In this document: piece after piece, positions 1 to 11,860 of the stretch
Numbering within the stretch: position 1 is the first letter of the stretch
How the letters are laid out: every line of letters begins with the position of its first letter
Program-made: the position numbers and the translations under genes
The notes under the pieces: model-generated
Told to the model about the DNA's origin: nothing
Database searches by the model: none
Seen by the model: only the letters and a program-made list of their open reading frames with translations
Origin: Roseibacillus sp.
GTDB lineage: Bacteria; Verrucomicrobiota; Verrucomicrobiia; Verrucomicrobiales; Akkermansiaceae
Length of the DNA stretch: 64,000 bases
Assembly (NCBI GenBank): GCA_028821775.1
Contig: JAPKFB010000017.1
Span: forward strand, 1-64,000
Direction: 5' to 3'

Positions 1-60
1 CTCAACGACGACGACCAGAAGCGCATCAACGAAGAAGCGCTCGCCAAGGTCGAAGGCTAA
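1..60 (+). CDS. atpF: ATP synthase F0 subunit b, C-terminal end (partial)
   Basis: The first 19 codons and a TAA stop are in the window; the visible tail is LNDDDQKRINEEALAKVEG. It lies 13 bases before a delta-subunit gene and at the head of an ATP synthase block, the normal place of subunit b, the peripheral stalk that ties F1 to the membrane. The identity rests on position and on the short charged tail, because the membrane anchor lies outside the window. Confidence 0.75.
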   Translation, partial: LNDDDQKRINEEALAKVEG

Positions 61-73
61 GTAGATTCCCCTC

Positions 74-466
74 ATGAAAGTCTCCCGCGAAGCTGCAACC
101 ACCGCCCGCCGTGCCTTCCGCATGTGCGTGGAGGGGGACCGCGTGGTGGACGAAAACCTGCGCAAGGTTTTCAAGAAGATCGCCGCCGACAAGCCCCGTG
201 GCTGGCAGGCGATCCTGCACGAACTCAAGCGCCTCACCCGCATCGAAATGGAACGTCGCCAAGTGGTGGTCGAGAGCGCCGAGATCCTCGATGCCGCCAC
301 CCAGGACCGCATCAAGGCGGGGCTGACGACCAAATACGGGGCCGATCTTTCCTTCGAATTCAAAGTAACTCCCGCCCTCCTGGGCGGCATGCGCGTCCGC
401 GTCGGCAACGACGTTTGGGACGGCAGCGTGAAGTCCCGTCTCGATCGCCTCGCGAACGCTTTCTAA
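74..466 (+). CDS. atpH: ATP synthase F1 subunit delta, short form
   Basis: Delta joins the top of F1 to the b stalk. The C-terminal part is typical: LLGGMRVRVGNDVWDGSVKSRL followed by DRLANAF matches the conserved delta C-terminus. The protein has only 130 residues against about 175-180 in most bacteria. The missing part belongs to the N-terminal helical domain, although a start resembling the usual one (ARRAF near residue 13) is kept. atpF stops only 13 bases upstream, so a longer N-terminus is not hidden there. Gene order b-delta-alpha-gamma-beta-epsilon is standard. I take it as a functional, compacted delta. Confidence 0.9.
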   Translation: MKVSREAATTARRAFRMCVEGDRVVDENLRKVFKKIAADKPRGWQAILHELKRLTRIEMERRQVVVESAEILDAATQDRIKAGLTTKYGADLSFEFKVTPALLGGMRVRVGNDVWDGSVKSRLDRLANAF

Positions 467-499
467 CAAACCCTCTCACCTCCACTAACACTCTCTTCC

Positions 500-2032
500 A
501 TGAGCAATATTCTTCAGGAACTGGAACAGGAAATCGCCAACGTCACCGCCGGGGTCGCCAAGACCAACGTCGGGACCGTGCGGGAAATCGGGGACGGGGT
601 CGCCAAGGTCGAAGGCCTGAGCGAAGCCCAGCTCAACGAGATGATCGAGTTTCCCGGCAATCTCTTTGGCCTCGCACTTAACCTTGAGGAAAGTGAAGTC
701 GGAGTGGTGATGCTCGGTAATTCCCAGCACATTTCGGAGGGCGACGAATGTCACACTACCGGTCGCCTCCTTTCCGTGCCGGTTGGCGAAGCCCTCCTCG
801 GCCGCGTGGTCGATGCCTTGGGCCGCCCGGTGGACGGAAAAGGAGAAATCCAGTCCGAGACCGATTACCCGGTGGAGAAGATCGCTCCGGGAATCATCAA
901 GCGTAAGTCGGTGAGTGTCCCGGTGCAGACCGGCATCGCCGCCATCGACGCCATGATCCCGATCGGCCGCGGTCAGCGCGAGCTCATCATTGGAGACCGC
1001 TCGACCGGCAAGACCACCATCGCGGTGGACACCATCATTTCGCAGGCCCAGCAGAACAAGGCCGCGCGGGAAGGAACGCTCAAGGACCACAAGCCGCTCT
1101 ACTGCGTTTATGTCGCGATCGGCCAGAAGCAGTCCAACATCGCCCGGACGATCTCGATTCTTGAGAAGGCGGATGCGATGGACAACACCATCATCGTGGC
1201 GGCCGCGGCTTCCGACTCCGCCGCCAACCAGTTTCTGGCGCCCTACGCCGGTTGTGCGATGGCGGAGTATCTCATGGACCAGGGCAAGGACGTCCTGATC
1301 GTTTATGATGATCTTTCGAAGCAGGCGGTGGCTTACCGCCAGGTCTCGCTCATTCTGCGCCGCCCCTCCGGTCGGGAGGCTTATCCCGGTGACGTGTTTT
1401 ATCTCCACAGCCGTCTTCTCGAGCGCTCCGCTCGTCTTTCCGACAAGGAAGGTGGTGGGTCGATCACCGCCCTGCCGATCATCGAGACCCAGGCTGGGGA
1501 CGTGTCCGCCTACATCCCGACCAACGTGATCTCGATCACGGACGGTCAGATTTTTCTCGAGACCGACCTCTTTTACCAAGGCATCCGCCCCGCCATCTCG
1601 GTGGGTCTCTCAGTCTCGCGAGTGGGATCGGCCGCGCAGACCAAGGCCATCAAGAAGGTTTCCGGAACGACCAAGCTCGATCTCGCGCAGTTTCGCGAGT
1701 TGCAGGCCTTTGCGCAGTTCGGCTCCGACCTCGATGAGGCCACCAAGGCGAAGATCGAACGTGGCCAGCGGATCGTGGAACTCTTCAAGCAGAACCAGTA
1801 CAGCCCGATGGGCCTCGACTTGGAGGTCTCCATTCTCTGGTCCATGCAGAACGGCTACTTTGATGACGTGGAAGTGAAGCGCATCAAGGAGTGCCAGGAA
1901 GCTCTCGAAGAGTTCCTCTCCACCCGCAAGGCGGATCTGCTCCAGCTCATCGCCGATAAGAAGGAACTCACCGAAGAGGTCGTGAGCGGTCTCGAAACCG
2001 CGATCAAGGACTTCAAAGCTTCGTGGAGCTAA
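500..2032 (+). CDS. atpA: ATP synthase F1 subunit alpha
   Basis: Non-catalytic nucleotide-binding subunit of the F1 hexamer. The 510-residue length is standard. The Walker A motif GDRSTGKT lies near residues 165-172 and the conserved segment [16 protein letters not shown] is in the C-terminal half. The leader between atpH and this ATG is C/T-rich (cctctcacctccactaac and on) and has no purine Shine-Dalgarno run, as in the rest of the operon. A long open frame on the other strand is antisense shadow. Confidence 0.99.
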   Translation: MSNILQELEQEIANVTAGVAKTNVGTVREIGDGVAKVEGLSEAQLNEMIEFPGNLFGLALNLEESEVGVVMLGNSQHISEGDECHTTGRLLSVPVGEALLGRVVDALGRPVDGKGEIQSETDYPVEKIAPGIIKRKSVSVPVQTGIAAIDAMIPIGRGQRELIIGDRSTGKTTIAVDTIISQAQQNKAAREGTLKDHKPLYCVYVAIGQKQSNIARTISILEKADAMDNTIIVAAAASDSAANQFLAPYAGCAMAEYLMDQGKDVLIVYDDLSKQAVAYRQVSLILRRPSGREAYPGDVFYLHSRLLERSARLSDKEGGGSITALPIIETQAGDVSAYIPTNVISITDGQIFLETDLFYQGIRPAISVGLSVSRVGSAAQTKAIKKVSGTTKLDLAQFRELQAFAQFGSDLDEATKAKIERGQRIVELFKQNQYSPMGLDLEVSILWSMQNGYFDDVEVKRIKECQEALEEFLSTRKADLLQLIADKKELTEEVVSGLETAIKDFKASWS

Positions 2033-2073
2033 CTCCCCACCTCTCGACCGTCAGACTTTAGACTCTTCCTCTC

Positions 2074-4486
<2,413 letters not shown>

Positions 4487-4507
4487 TCCCACCCCTCTCC
4501 TACTCCC

Positions 4508-4924
4508 ATGGCCTTGACGCTCGATATTGTGACTCCGGAGAAGAAGAGCTTCTCTGGTGAAGTGGAGAATGTCTATCTGCCGGGAACGGAGGGGGAACTC
4601 GGCATTCTGCCTGGGCACGTTCCGCTCGTCACCGGAATCAATCCCGGTGAACTGCGCTACTCGGTGAATGGACAGGTCGAGGAACTCGCAATCGGTGCGG
4701 GTTTCGTGGAAGTGAGCCAGGAAAAGGTCACGGTCTTGACTGATCTGGCGGTGACCGACGCTGAGATCGATGAGGCCAAGGTTGAGGAAGCGATGAAGCG
4801 CGCAGAAGAAGCGCTCACCCAAATAGGCCACTCCGAAAACACGGAAGAGGTTGCAGCCTTGCAAGGAGCCATCGCGAAGTCGATGGCTCAGCTCAAGCTC
4901 AAGCGCAAGCGGCGCCAGATCTAA
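4508..4924 (+). CDS. atpC: ATP synthase F1 subunit epsilon
   Basis: Small regulatory subunit of the rotor, 138 residues. The N-terminal beta-sandwich is recognisable: LDIVTPEKKSFSGEVENVYL, then GTEGELGILPGHVPLVT, then AIGAGFVEVSQEKVTVL. A helical hairpin follows from about residue 88. It closes the ATP synthase operon, 21 bases after atpD. The gap to atpD (taatcccacccctctcctactccc) is again pyrimidine-rich without a Shine-Dalgarno motif. No clear terminator follows. Confidence 0.97.
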   Translation: MALTLDIVTPEKKSFSGEVENVYLPGTEGELGILPGHVPLVTGINPGELRYSVNGQVEELAIGAGFVEVSQEKVTVLTDLAVTDAEIDEAKVEEAMKRAEEALTQIGHSENTEEVAALQGAIAKSMAQLKLKRKRRQI

Positions 4925-5091
4925 GGGGATCCAGCTGATCGGGGCAGGCCCAGATTCAGGGCGCAGTGGGACCTCATCGTTGTTCTTCGCCCAGTCTGGT
5001 TCCGGGTCAATCGAGCAGTTCATTGGGGAGCTGACGAAGTGACTGAGCTCCCACGAGTTGACCTGTGGAGAGATGATCGGAGGGCGCGGAA

Positions 5092-5468
5092 ATGCCGATT
5101 TCCCCCCTCCGCGGCATTATTCTCCCTGGTCTCTACGGCGATAGTCCGCTTGCAAACGCGCTCTATGCGAGTTCCGTCAATGCGACCGGTAAAGCGCTCG
5201 GCGGATCGATCACGACGCTCGCTGGTGCGCAAGGGACCTACGCCCCCAAAATGGGGCCCTTCATCCGGGTGGACGATTTGGCGCCCGCCTCGAAGAGTAT
5301 GCGTGATTGTTCAAGCGCACCAAGGTGGGCATTCTGGGAACGGAGCTCAATGGCTTTGACCCTCACGGTAACCAGGGATCGAGCTACGGCTCTCATGGGA
5401 ACATCCTGCAGGATCTGGCTTTTTTGGAGCAGCGGGGGAGAACTCCGGCGGGAATCCTTCAGATTTGA
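5092..5468 (+). pseudogene. Decayed DUF1501-like gene
   Basis: Two frames together read like one protein. The first (from 5092) contains GLYGDSPLANALYASSVNAT and ALGGSITTLAGAQGTYAPKMG. The second (codons from about 5262 to the TGA at 5466) contains GGRFGARLEEYA, an in-frame TGA at 5304, then LFKRTKVGILGTELNGFDPH and GNQGSSYGSHGNILQDLAFL. GxDxHGNQ followed by HGNLLxDL is the hallmark of the central part of DUF1501 (sulfatase-like, often Tat-exported) proteins. The N-terminal signal and the C-terminal third are absent. The rest of 4925-5689 shows no further gene. Family assignment is from memory of the motif; the decay (frame change plus stop) is seen directly. Confidence 0.5.
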
Positions 5469-5689
5469 GTGAGTTGGGGGGGATGAGATCGCCGCTCACT
5501 GCGCTCAGGAGGGGATCGATCCCGCCCTTTGCCGGCTTGGCCCAATCCCAGGAAAGTTATTCGCATTTTGATCTGAGGGGAACGTTCTGGCGGAATCTTT
5601 TGACCAACCAGCAACTTTTATGCCCACTGGGCTTGACCATAGGCCGGGAGCTTGGCAGTAAAACGAAAGTTTAGGCTAAGCCAATCCGC

Positions 5690-8600
5690 ATGCCCAAAGA
5701 CGAGAGCCTGCAGAAAATATTGCTAATTGGATCGGGACCGATTGTGATCGGTCAGGGTTGCGAATTTGACTACTCCGGTACCCAGGCCTGCAAGGCCCTG
5801 CGGGAGGAGGGTTACGAGGTGGTCCTCGTGAATTCGAATCCGGCGACCATCATGACCGATCCGGAATTCGCGGAGCGGACCTACATCGAGCCCATCACCC
5901 CGGAGGTGATCACGAAGATCATCGAGAAGGAACGGCCCGATGCCCTGCTGCCGACCTTGGGAGGACAAACCGCGCTCAATGCTGCGATGGATCTTTGGCA
6001 CTCCGGAGTGCTCGAGGAGCTCGAGGTCAAAATGATCGGCGCCAATGCCGAGGCGATCGCGAAGGGCGAAGACCGTCTCCTGTTCAAGGAGGCCATGCTC
6101 AAGATCGGCCTCGATCTTCCCAAGTCGGGCGTGGTCCACACCACGGAGGATGCCCGCCGGGTCGCGGAAGAGATCGGGACCATGCCGCTCATCATCCGTC
6201 CGGCCTACACCCTTGGTGGCAGCGGCGGCGGGATCGCCTACAACAAGGAAGAATTTGAATTGATCGTGGCACGCGGCCTCGATTTGTCTCCCGCGACCGA
6301 GGTCCTGATCGAAGAGAGTCTCCTCGGATGGAAGGAGTACGAAATGGAGGTCATGCGGGACTGCGCAGACAACTGCGTGCTGATCTGCTCGATCGAAAAC
6401 CTCGACCCGATGGGAGTTCACACCGGGGACTCCATTACGGTGGCTCCCGCGCAGACTCTCACCGATCGCGAATTTCAGATCATGCGCGATCAATCCTTCG
6501 CGTGTATTCGGGAGATCGGAATCGAGACCGGCGGATCCAACATTCAATTTGCGGTGCAGCCGGACACAGGCCGTCTGATCGTGATCGAGATGAACCCGCG
6601 GGTATCGCGGTCGTCCGCCCTTGCCTCGAAAGCAACCGGGTTTCCAATCGCCAAGATCGCGGCCAAGCTCGCGGTGGGCTACACCCTCGACGAACTTCCC
6701 AACGACATCACGCGCGAAACTCCGGCCAGCTTTGAGCCGACCATCGACTACGTGGTCACCAAGGTGCCGCGCTTCACATTCGAAAAATTCCCGACCGCCG
6801 ATCCGGTGCTCACCACCCAGATGAAGTCGGTTGGTGAAGCGATGAGTATCGGGCGCACCTTCAAAGAGAGCATGCAGAAGGCCTTGCGCTCCCTGGAGAC
6901 GGGTCGCTTTGGCTTTGGTTTCGACGGGAAGGACCCCAAGGAGGATCCCACCAGGGAAGAGATCGAGCGCAAGTTGCACGTACCAAATGCGGAGCGCATC
7001 TACTGGTTGAAGCTTGCCTTCGAGTTCGGTTGGAGCATCGAGGAAGTCTTCAGTGCCACCCAGATCGACCGCTGGTTCCTCGTGCATCTCAAGGAAATTG
7101 CCGATGAAGGGGCGCACCTGGCAGAGTTGGAGTTACGCAAGGCCAAGCGCCTGGGGTTCTCCGATCGACAGATCGCCCATGCGCGTGGCGAGTCGGAGGA
7201 ATCGGTTCGTGAGAAGCGGAAAGGGGTTGGAATCCTTCCCACCTACCGCCTCGTTGATACTTGTGCCGCCGAATTCGAGGCCTACACGCCCTACTTCTAC
7301 TCGACCTACGGCGACGAGAATGAGGCCCGGGAAAGCGAGAAGAAGAAGATCGTCATCCTGGGTGGTGGCCCCAACCGCATTGGGCAGGGAATCGAATTCG
7401 ACTATTGCTGTGTGCACGCCTCCTTTGCGCTGAAGGAGCTGGGCTACGAAACCATCATGGTGAATTCGAATCCGGAGACGGTTTCGACGGATTACGACAC
7501 CAGCGACAAGCTTTTTTTCGAGCCGCTCACGCTCGAGGATGTCCTCAACATTTGCGAGCAGGAGAAGCCCGATGGCGTGATCGTGCAGTTCGGCGGGCAG
7601 ACTCCGCTCAATCTTGCAGCCGACCTCGAACGCCACGGCGTGCCCATTATAGGCACGTCGCCCACCTCCATCGAGCAGGCCGAGGATCGCAAGTTTTTCT
7701 CGGTACTTCTTGATCGGCTGGGACTCAAACAAGCCGAGGCAGGCACGGCGGTCTCGGAAGACGAAGCGGTCGAGATCGCGGCTCGCATTCACTATCCCGT
7801 TCTGGTGCGTCCCTCCTTTGTGCTCGGCGGCCGGGCCATGATGATCGTCTATGATGACGACGAGTTGCGTCGTTATATGCGTGAGGCGGTCGAGGCTTCG
7901 CCGGAACGCCCGGTTCTGGTGGATCGCTTTCTGGAACGAGCGATTGAGGTCGATGTCGATTGTATTTCTGACGGCGAGACCACGGTGGTGGGAGCGATCA
8001 TGCAGCACATCGAGCAGGCCGGAGTGCACTCGGGCGACTCGGCCTGTGTCATTCCTCCCTTCAGCCTGAGCGAGGAGATCCAGAGGGAGATCGAGAAAGC
8101 CGCCATTGACCTGGCGCGGGAGCTGAAGGTTTGCGGGCTCATGAACATCCAGTTTGCGGTGAAGGACGAAACGCTTTACGTGATCGAAGTGAATCCCCGT
8201 GCCTCGCGGACGATTCCCTTTGTGTCAAAAGCGATCGGCAAGCCCCTCGCCAAGATGGCCGCCAAGATCATGGTGGGCGAAAAGCTTTCGGAGATGGGCA
8301 TGACGGAGCGTATCATTCCGCCCTACTTCTGTGTGAAGGAAGCAGTCTTTCCCTGGCCCCGCTTCCCGGGCATCGACATCGTGCTTGGTCCCGAAATGAA
8401 GTCGACCGGGGAGGTGATGGGCATCGATGAAGATCTTGGAATGGCCTACGCCAAAAGCCAGATCAGTGCCTTCAACCCCCTCCCGCTGAAAGGCGCCGTT
8501 TTCATTTCGGTGAGCGATCGGGACAAGGAGGAAGTGATGCCAATCGCGAAGCAGTTTGTGGAGGCCGGGTTTACCCTCTACGCCACCGGAGGCACTTTCC

Positions 8601-8887
8601 GCAAGTTGGAGGAGGCGGAGATTCCTGCCCATCGCCTCTACAAGCTCTCCGAGCGCAAGCGTCCCCACGTGTTGGACATGATGAAGAATGGAGAGATCGA
8701 TTTCATCGTGAATACGCCCAGCAGCCACGAGTCACGAGAAGACGAGGTCGTAATTCGAAGCGCCGCAGTGGCCAACAAGATCAGCCATTGCACCAATCTC
8801 GCTGCCGCCGAGGCCAGTGTGAAAGCGATTCGTTCATTGCAGGAACTCGAGTTCAAGGTGACTCCCCTGCAGGACTACTACCTGTAG
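5690..8887 (+). CDS. carB: Carbamoyl-phosphate synthase large subunit
   Basis: Makes carbamoyl phosphate from glutamine-derived ammonia, bicarbonate and two ATP, for arginine and pyrimidine synthesis. At 1065 residues it is full length. Two homologous ATP-grasp halves are visible: [20 protein letters not shown] near the start and [20 protein letters not shown] near residue 555. Both carry [15 protein letters not shown]- or [13 protein letters not shown]-type segments. The C-terminal methylglyoxal-synthase-like domain (about 940-1065, [20 protein letters not shown]) binds allosteric effectors. The small subunit carA is not adjacent. The start ATG has no obvious Shine-Dalgarno motif. Confidence 0.98.
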   Translation: MPKDESLQKILLIGSGPIVIGQGCEFDYSGTQACKALREEGYEVVLVNSNPATIMTDPEFAERTYIEPITPEVITKIIEKERPDALLPTLGGQTALNAAMDLWHSGVLEELEVKMIGANAEAIAKGEDRLLFKEAMLKIGLDLPKSGVVHTTEDARRVAEEIGTMPLIIRPAYTLGGSGGGIAYNKEEFELIVARGLDLSPATEVLIEESLLGWKEYEMEVMRDCADNCVLICSIENLDPMGVHTGDSITVAPAQTLTDREFQIMRDQSFACIREIGIETGGSNIQFAVQPDTGRLIVIEMNPRVSRSSALASKATGFPIAKIAAKLAVGYTLDELPNDITRETPASFEPTIDYVVTKVPRFTFEKFPTADPVLTTQMKSVGEAMSIGRTFKESMQKALRSLETGRFGFGFDGKDPKEDPTREEIERKLHVPNAERIYWLKLAFEFGWSIEEVFSATQIDRWFLVHLKEIADEGAHLAELELRKAKRLGFSDRQIAHARGESEESVREKRKGVGILPTYRLVDTCAAEFEAYTPYFYSTYGDENEARESEKKKIVILGGGPNRIGQGIEFDYCCVHASFALKELGYETIMVNSNPETVSTDYDTSDKLFFEPLTLEDVLNICEQEKPDGVIVQFGGQTPLNLAADLERHGVPIIGTSPTSIEQAEDRKFFSVLLDRLGLKQAEAGTAVSEDEAVEIAARIHYPVLVRPSFVLGGRAMMIVYDDDELRRYMREAVEASPERPVLVDRFLERAIEVDVDCISDGETTVVGAIMQHIEQAGVHSGDSACVIPPFSLSEEIQREIEKAAIDLARELKVCGLMNIQFAVKDETLYVIEVNPRASRTIPFVSKAIGKPLAKMAAKIMVGEKLSEMGMTERIIPPYFCVKEAVFPWPRFPGIDIVLGPEMKSTGEVMGIDEDLGMAYAKSQISAFNPLPLKGAVFISVSDRDKEEVMPIAKQFVEAGFTLYATGGTFRKLEEAEIPAHRLYKLSERKRPHVLDMMKNGEIDFIVNTPSSHESREDEVVIRSAAVANKISHCTNLAAAEASVKAIRSLQELEFKVTPLQDYYL

Positions 8888-8933
8888 ACCGCGCGAGGTT
8901 CCGATCCCCGAAACTCTGCTCCCAAGAGAAGAG

Positions 8934-9917
8934 CTAGCGAAAGTCCCGGCTCTCCATGAACTCGTACCAGTCCGCTTCAAGGGCAGCATCGTTTTCGTAG
9001 CCGTAAACTTCGAGGAGGAGTTCTTTGGTGACCTTGGCCCCGCCCCGGGATTCCGCAATAAGCTTGCGGTAGTTCTCGATGCGCTCATCGGTGCTGACGA
9101 GGAAGTAGGTCAGCGCGAACATGTAGCCCGACTGATTTGGAGTAAGGGAGAGAATAGAGACCTTGGAAATCTTGTCGAGAGTTTCGCGAATGCCCTTTTT
9201 GCACATCTTTTTCAGGGCGTTGGTCCAGGCGTCCCCGGGGCCGAGCACGGCACCTTTCTTGATCTCAACGTTGTCGTTGTTCTTGTAGTAGTTCTCGAAG
9301 TCGAGGTAGTAGACGCGGCAAAGTCGAAAGATGCGGTGTTCGACATAATAGCCCCAGCCCGCAGTAAACCAGAATGGCATGTTGCCGGAAAGGCTCCGTC
9401 CTTTGAGGATCGAGGTGGCGCACCCATGCACGAAGGCCGGAGTGAGATCTCTTTCGCCACCACCGGCGGTTCTTTCCGGGTCGGCCTTGCAGAGCACATA
9501 GAAACGGTTTTGGGGATCGGCGTAGTTCCGGGCCACGCGGCAGGTCCGCAAGCGGTTGACATCCCAACCGCTGCGCTTTTGCTCTTCATTGAGGATGTTG
9601 GTGTAGTCATTACCCGTGCCCACGAGGTAGACCGTGTAGCGGTAGGGAGCGGTGTCGGACCCCTCCAAGCCTCCCGGAGTCCTGAACTCGTTTTTGGCGA
9701 AGTCATCCGTCAGCCCAGGCATGACTCGCACGCACTCGTCCCACACCTTCTCGGCATACCTCCGCGCGGGGTCATGGTTCGTGCTCTTGGCCCGCAGGGT
9801 GAAGTGATCGCTCTGTTTTACGCGCCACTTGAAGCCGGCAAAGTGCTCGTGCTGGGCGGAGACAAATGCACTGGAAAACAGCAGCAGGCACAGGGTGACG
9901 ATGGGGAGCTTACTCAT
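8934..9917 (-). CDS. Secreted protein, gluzincin-like but without catalytic residues
   Basis: The start at 9917 gives a clean signal peptide (MSKLPIVTLCLLLFSSAFVSA). The mature part begins FAGFKWRVKQSDHFTLRA, as in peptidase-MA-like proteins of this group. Those families have HExxH, then about 20 residues on a P-x-W-x-x-EG-x-A segment. Here the matching stretch reads VHGCATSIL, then MPFWFTAGWGYYVEHRIF, so the HExxH Glu and second His and the downstream EG are all replaced. The protein is 327 residues. I infer an extracytoplasmic, non-enzymatic relative of this peptidase fold. It is convergent with carB (46 bases between the stops). Confidence 0.5.
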   Translation of the reverse strand: MSKLPIVTLCLLLFSSAFVSAQHEHFAGFKWRVKQSDHFTLRAKSTNHDPARRYAEKVWDECVRVMPGLTDDFAKNEFRTPGGLEGSDTAPYRYTVYLVGTGNDYTNILNEEQKRSGWDVNRLRTCRVARNYADPQNRFYVLCKADPERTAGGGERDLTPAFVHGCATSILKGRSLSGNMPFWFTAGWGYYVEHRIFRLCRVYYLDFENYYKNNDNVEIKKGAVLGPGDAWTNALKKMCKKGIRETLDKISKVSILSLTPNQSGYMFALTYFLVSTDERIENYRKLIAESRGGAKVTKELLLEVYGYENDAALEADWYEFMESRDFR

Positions 9918-9993
9918 ACCCGCAGAGGCTAGGGAGCGCCTCCCAGAATAGCAATGAGAGAGGAGTGCCAATTTCGATTGGGGTGATCAGGGG

Positions 9994-10388
9994 ATGATCG
10001 AGGTTGTGGCGGGCTCGGACGAGGCGGAGCCCCAGGCGGCGGTCTTCGCCCAGCACCCCTTCGGCGACGATGGAATCCTTGGAGAGACCACTCTCAAGGG
10101 CGAGATTATGAACGCCAAGTGCTACCTCGGAGGGATGAATCCCGGTAATCTGAAGGCCCATCGGGCCTGCGCGATCCACTGCATCCAAGGAGGAATTCCG
10201 CTGGTCCTATTGTTGCGTGATCGAGCCGGGGGGCCAGCTACGTGTTGCTGGTCAGGGAGGATGGAACGGCGCTGAATGCTGATATTCTGGACCTTGTGGC
10301 CGAACCAGTCAGGATGACAGGACAGTTGAAAAGGCGGGGTGAGCAGCTTATCCTCTATGCAGACCGAGAGGGATTCTCGCGGGAATAA
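9994..10388 (+). pseudogene. Small conserved protein gene split by a frameshift in a G-run
   Basis: The first frame (from 9994) contains LKGEIMNAKCYLGGMNPGNL, then HRACAIHCIQGGIPLVLLLRD. At the six-G run near 10228-10233 the sense switches frame to ASYVLLVREDGTALNADILD and LVAEPVRMTGQLKRRGEQLI, ending at TAA 10386. One additional G gives a continuous protein of about 130 residues. The motif KCYLG...HRACA..CI.GGIP is one I recognise from small ORFs near respiratory or copper genes in diverse bacteria; its function is unknown to me. Start uncertain. The next gene (10416) is a tiny membrane protein in the same direction. Confidence 0.6.
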
Positions 10389-10415
10389 CGTCCAGAAATC
10401 CATCACCAACCAGCG

Positions 10416-10547
10416 ATGACACCGAAACAACCAAATAAAGAAAGGACCGGGAGTGCTCTCGGGGGCTTTGCGGTCACCCTTGGAGTTGTCGGAGTCTACC
10501 TCGCACTGCAACTTTGGATCCTTCCTGCGGCGGGGATATCCACCTGA
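10416..10547 (+). CDS. Small single-pass membrane protein (43 residues)
   Basis: It encodes MTPKQPNKERTGSALGGFAV followed by a hydrophobic stretch, VTLGVVGVYLALQLWILPAAG, and then stops. The basic N-terminus followed by one helix is typical of small subunits of membrane complexes. It starts 27 bases after the end of the frameshifted gene, so the two probably formed one transcription unit. No family is recognised. The regular codon pattern and the coherent membrane segment are the only support. Confidence 0.5.
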   Translation: MTPKQPNKERTGSALGGFAVTLGVVGVYLALQLWILPAAGIST

Positions 10548-10990
10548 CTGAGTGGAAAGTGTTCCATCCCGGTCGAGGTGGATAGCAGCGAGTCGAAAAG
10601 AGACAAGGAATGTGAAGCCGAAGGATGTGCCCCCTGACTTGGTGGCGGGAAGCCGCGGGGACCTTCGGGTTTTTTAAATCGCGACGAGAAGAAGACGCGC
10701 GCTCTCGCAGAACCTCCGCACACGCATATACGGGATGGGGTGCCCTTCATCGCTCCGGTCGATCCTGATGGGGGAGGGGCTTGGATGCTGGCCAATCAGC
10801 GTGGGCTCGTGGGGTGTCTCTTGAACCGTTGGCACGAGGAGAGCTCGTCGGGGCACCCCTTCCGGAGTCGTGGGCGATTGGTGATGGAGGTGGCGGCTCT
10901 TGTGATGGTCGATCTGTGTTCAGCGCCCGCAGCTATGCTCAAGCGCTACAGGGGAAAGGCGGCCTGTCGGAGCTTTGTGGCGGAGTAGTT
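10548..10990. other. Non-coding stretch, no gene recognised
   Basis: Only short overlapping open frames without recognisable protein character occur here. It may hold remains of a lost gene, but I cannot match any. The terminator of the cupredoxin gene follows at its right edge. Confidence 0.5.
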
Positions 10991-10996
10991 TCCACC

Positions 10997-11021
10997 GAAA
11001 AGGCCACGCAGAGGCGTGGCC
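10997..11021 (-). terminator. Rho-independent terminator of the cupredoxin gene
   Basis: Perfect 8-bp stem GGCCACGC (11002-11009) and GCGTGGCC (11014-11021) with loop AGAG. Read on the minus strand the stem is followed by TTTT. It lies about 30 bases beyond the stop of the azurin-like gene. Confidence 0.7.
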
Positions 11022-11049
11022 CTTGAGTCGTTGAGCGAGAATCGCGAAG

Positions 11050-11529
11050 TTACTTTTTCTTCACAGTCATGACACCCTTCATCACGCCAAAGTGGCCGGG
11101 GAAGGTACAGAGGTAAGGATATTCTCCGGCCTCACCTGCCTTGAAGACGATGGTTTCCTCTTCTTTGGGGCCGAGGACTTTGGTGCTAATGATGATCTGC
11201 TTGGTGAGCGTCTCCTCCTTGGGAAGGTGGCCGCCGGGCTTGTTGGCAATCCCGGCCATGGCAAACTTGACGATGTCGGCGCCCGGCTTCAGGATCACAA
11301 GATTGTGTCCCATCGCGATGACGGGGAGCATCCCCGTATTCTTGAGCGTGAGGGCAACGATTTGACCCGCGGTGACCTCGAAGCTCTCCTTGTCGTACTT
11401 CATGGTATCATTACCAGAGATCACGATCTTGATGTCAGCCTTGGCAGCATCGAGTTTCTCGTGGTGGTCCGCCAGAAGAGATCCAGTGGCGAGAGCAGTG
11501 GCGGCGAGGGTCAGAATGAACTTTTTCAT
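11050..11529 (-). CDS. Azurin-like cupredoxin
   Basis: Secreted type-1 copper electron carrier. The start at 11529 gives signal peptide MKKFILTLAATALATGSLLA; upstream codons in the same frame lack protein character. Copper ligands are visible: His in AMGHNLVI, then the C-terminal cluster YLCTFPGHFGVMKG supplying Cys, His and Met. The order H...C-x4-H-x4-M is that of azurins, and the 159-residue precursor fits. It may serve a periplasmic respiratory chain, though no partner oxidase or reductase is in the window. It stands alone, with a terminator after it. Confidence 0.88.
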   Translation of the reverse strand: MKKFILTLAATALATGSLLADHHEKLDAAKADIKIVISGNDTMKYDKESFEVTAGQIVALTLKNTGMLPVIAMGHNLVILKPGADIVKFAMAGIANKPGGHLPKEETLTKQIIISTKVLGPKEEETIVFKAGEAGEYPYLCTFPGHFGVMKGVMTVKKK

Positions 11530-11860
11530 ACGCGCGGGAAGATGGGCTGAGATACTCCGGGGACAAGAAAATCTTTCCACTTGGGACAAAAAACACCCTC
11601 TTTGGATGACATTTCCCAATGATTCCGAGCGAGGGGCTCCACGTCGGCTCTGTTGGAGAATCAGCAGAAGGAACTTGAAAGAATTCTCAGGAACCAGCGC
11701 AGCCGGAATTGGTGCCCGTCCAAGCGGAAGGAGAGCGGCCAGCTCTGCCCTCCGAATGAGAGCTGCGGGAATCGATTGGCAGATCTGTGCGGGCAAGGTG
11801 GAGAATCCCAGGAAGTCAAATCAGCCGACTGCCACCCTGATCATCTGGGGCTGGCTCGAG
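11530..11860. other. Intergenic region between cupredoxin and uvrA
   Basis: About 330 bases without a convincing gene. It must contain the promoter of the minus-strand cupredoxin gene. I see no repeat or RNA structure. Confidence 0.4.

Noticed and set aside
485-1579. Long open frame (364 codons) on the minus strand
   Set aside because: It is antisense to atpA, whose protein is unmistakable; high G+C content keeps the opposite frame open.
4925-5091. A second DUF1501-like fragment (DLIVVLRPVWFRVNRAVHWG)
   Set aside because: The resemblance to the C-terminal DUF1501 motif is weak and the order would be reversed relative to the fragment that follows.
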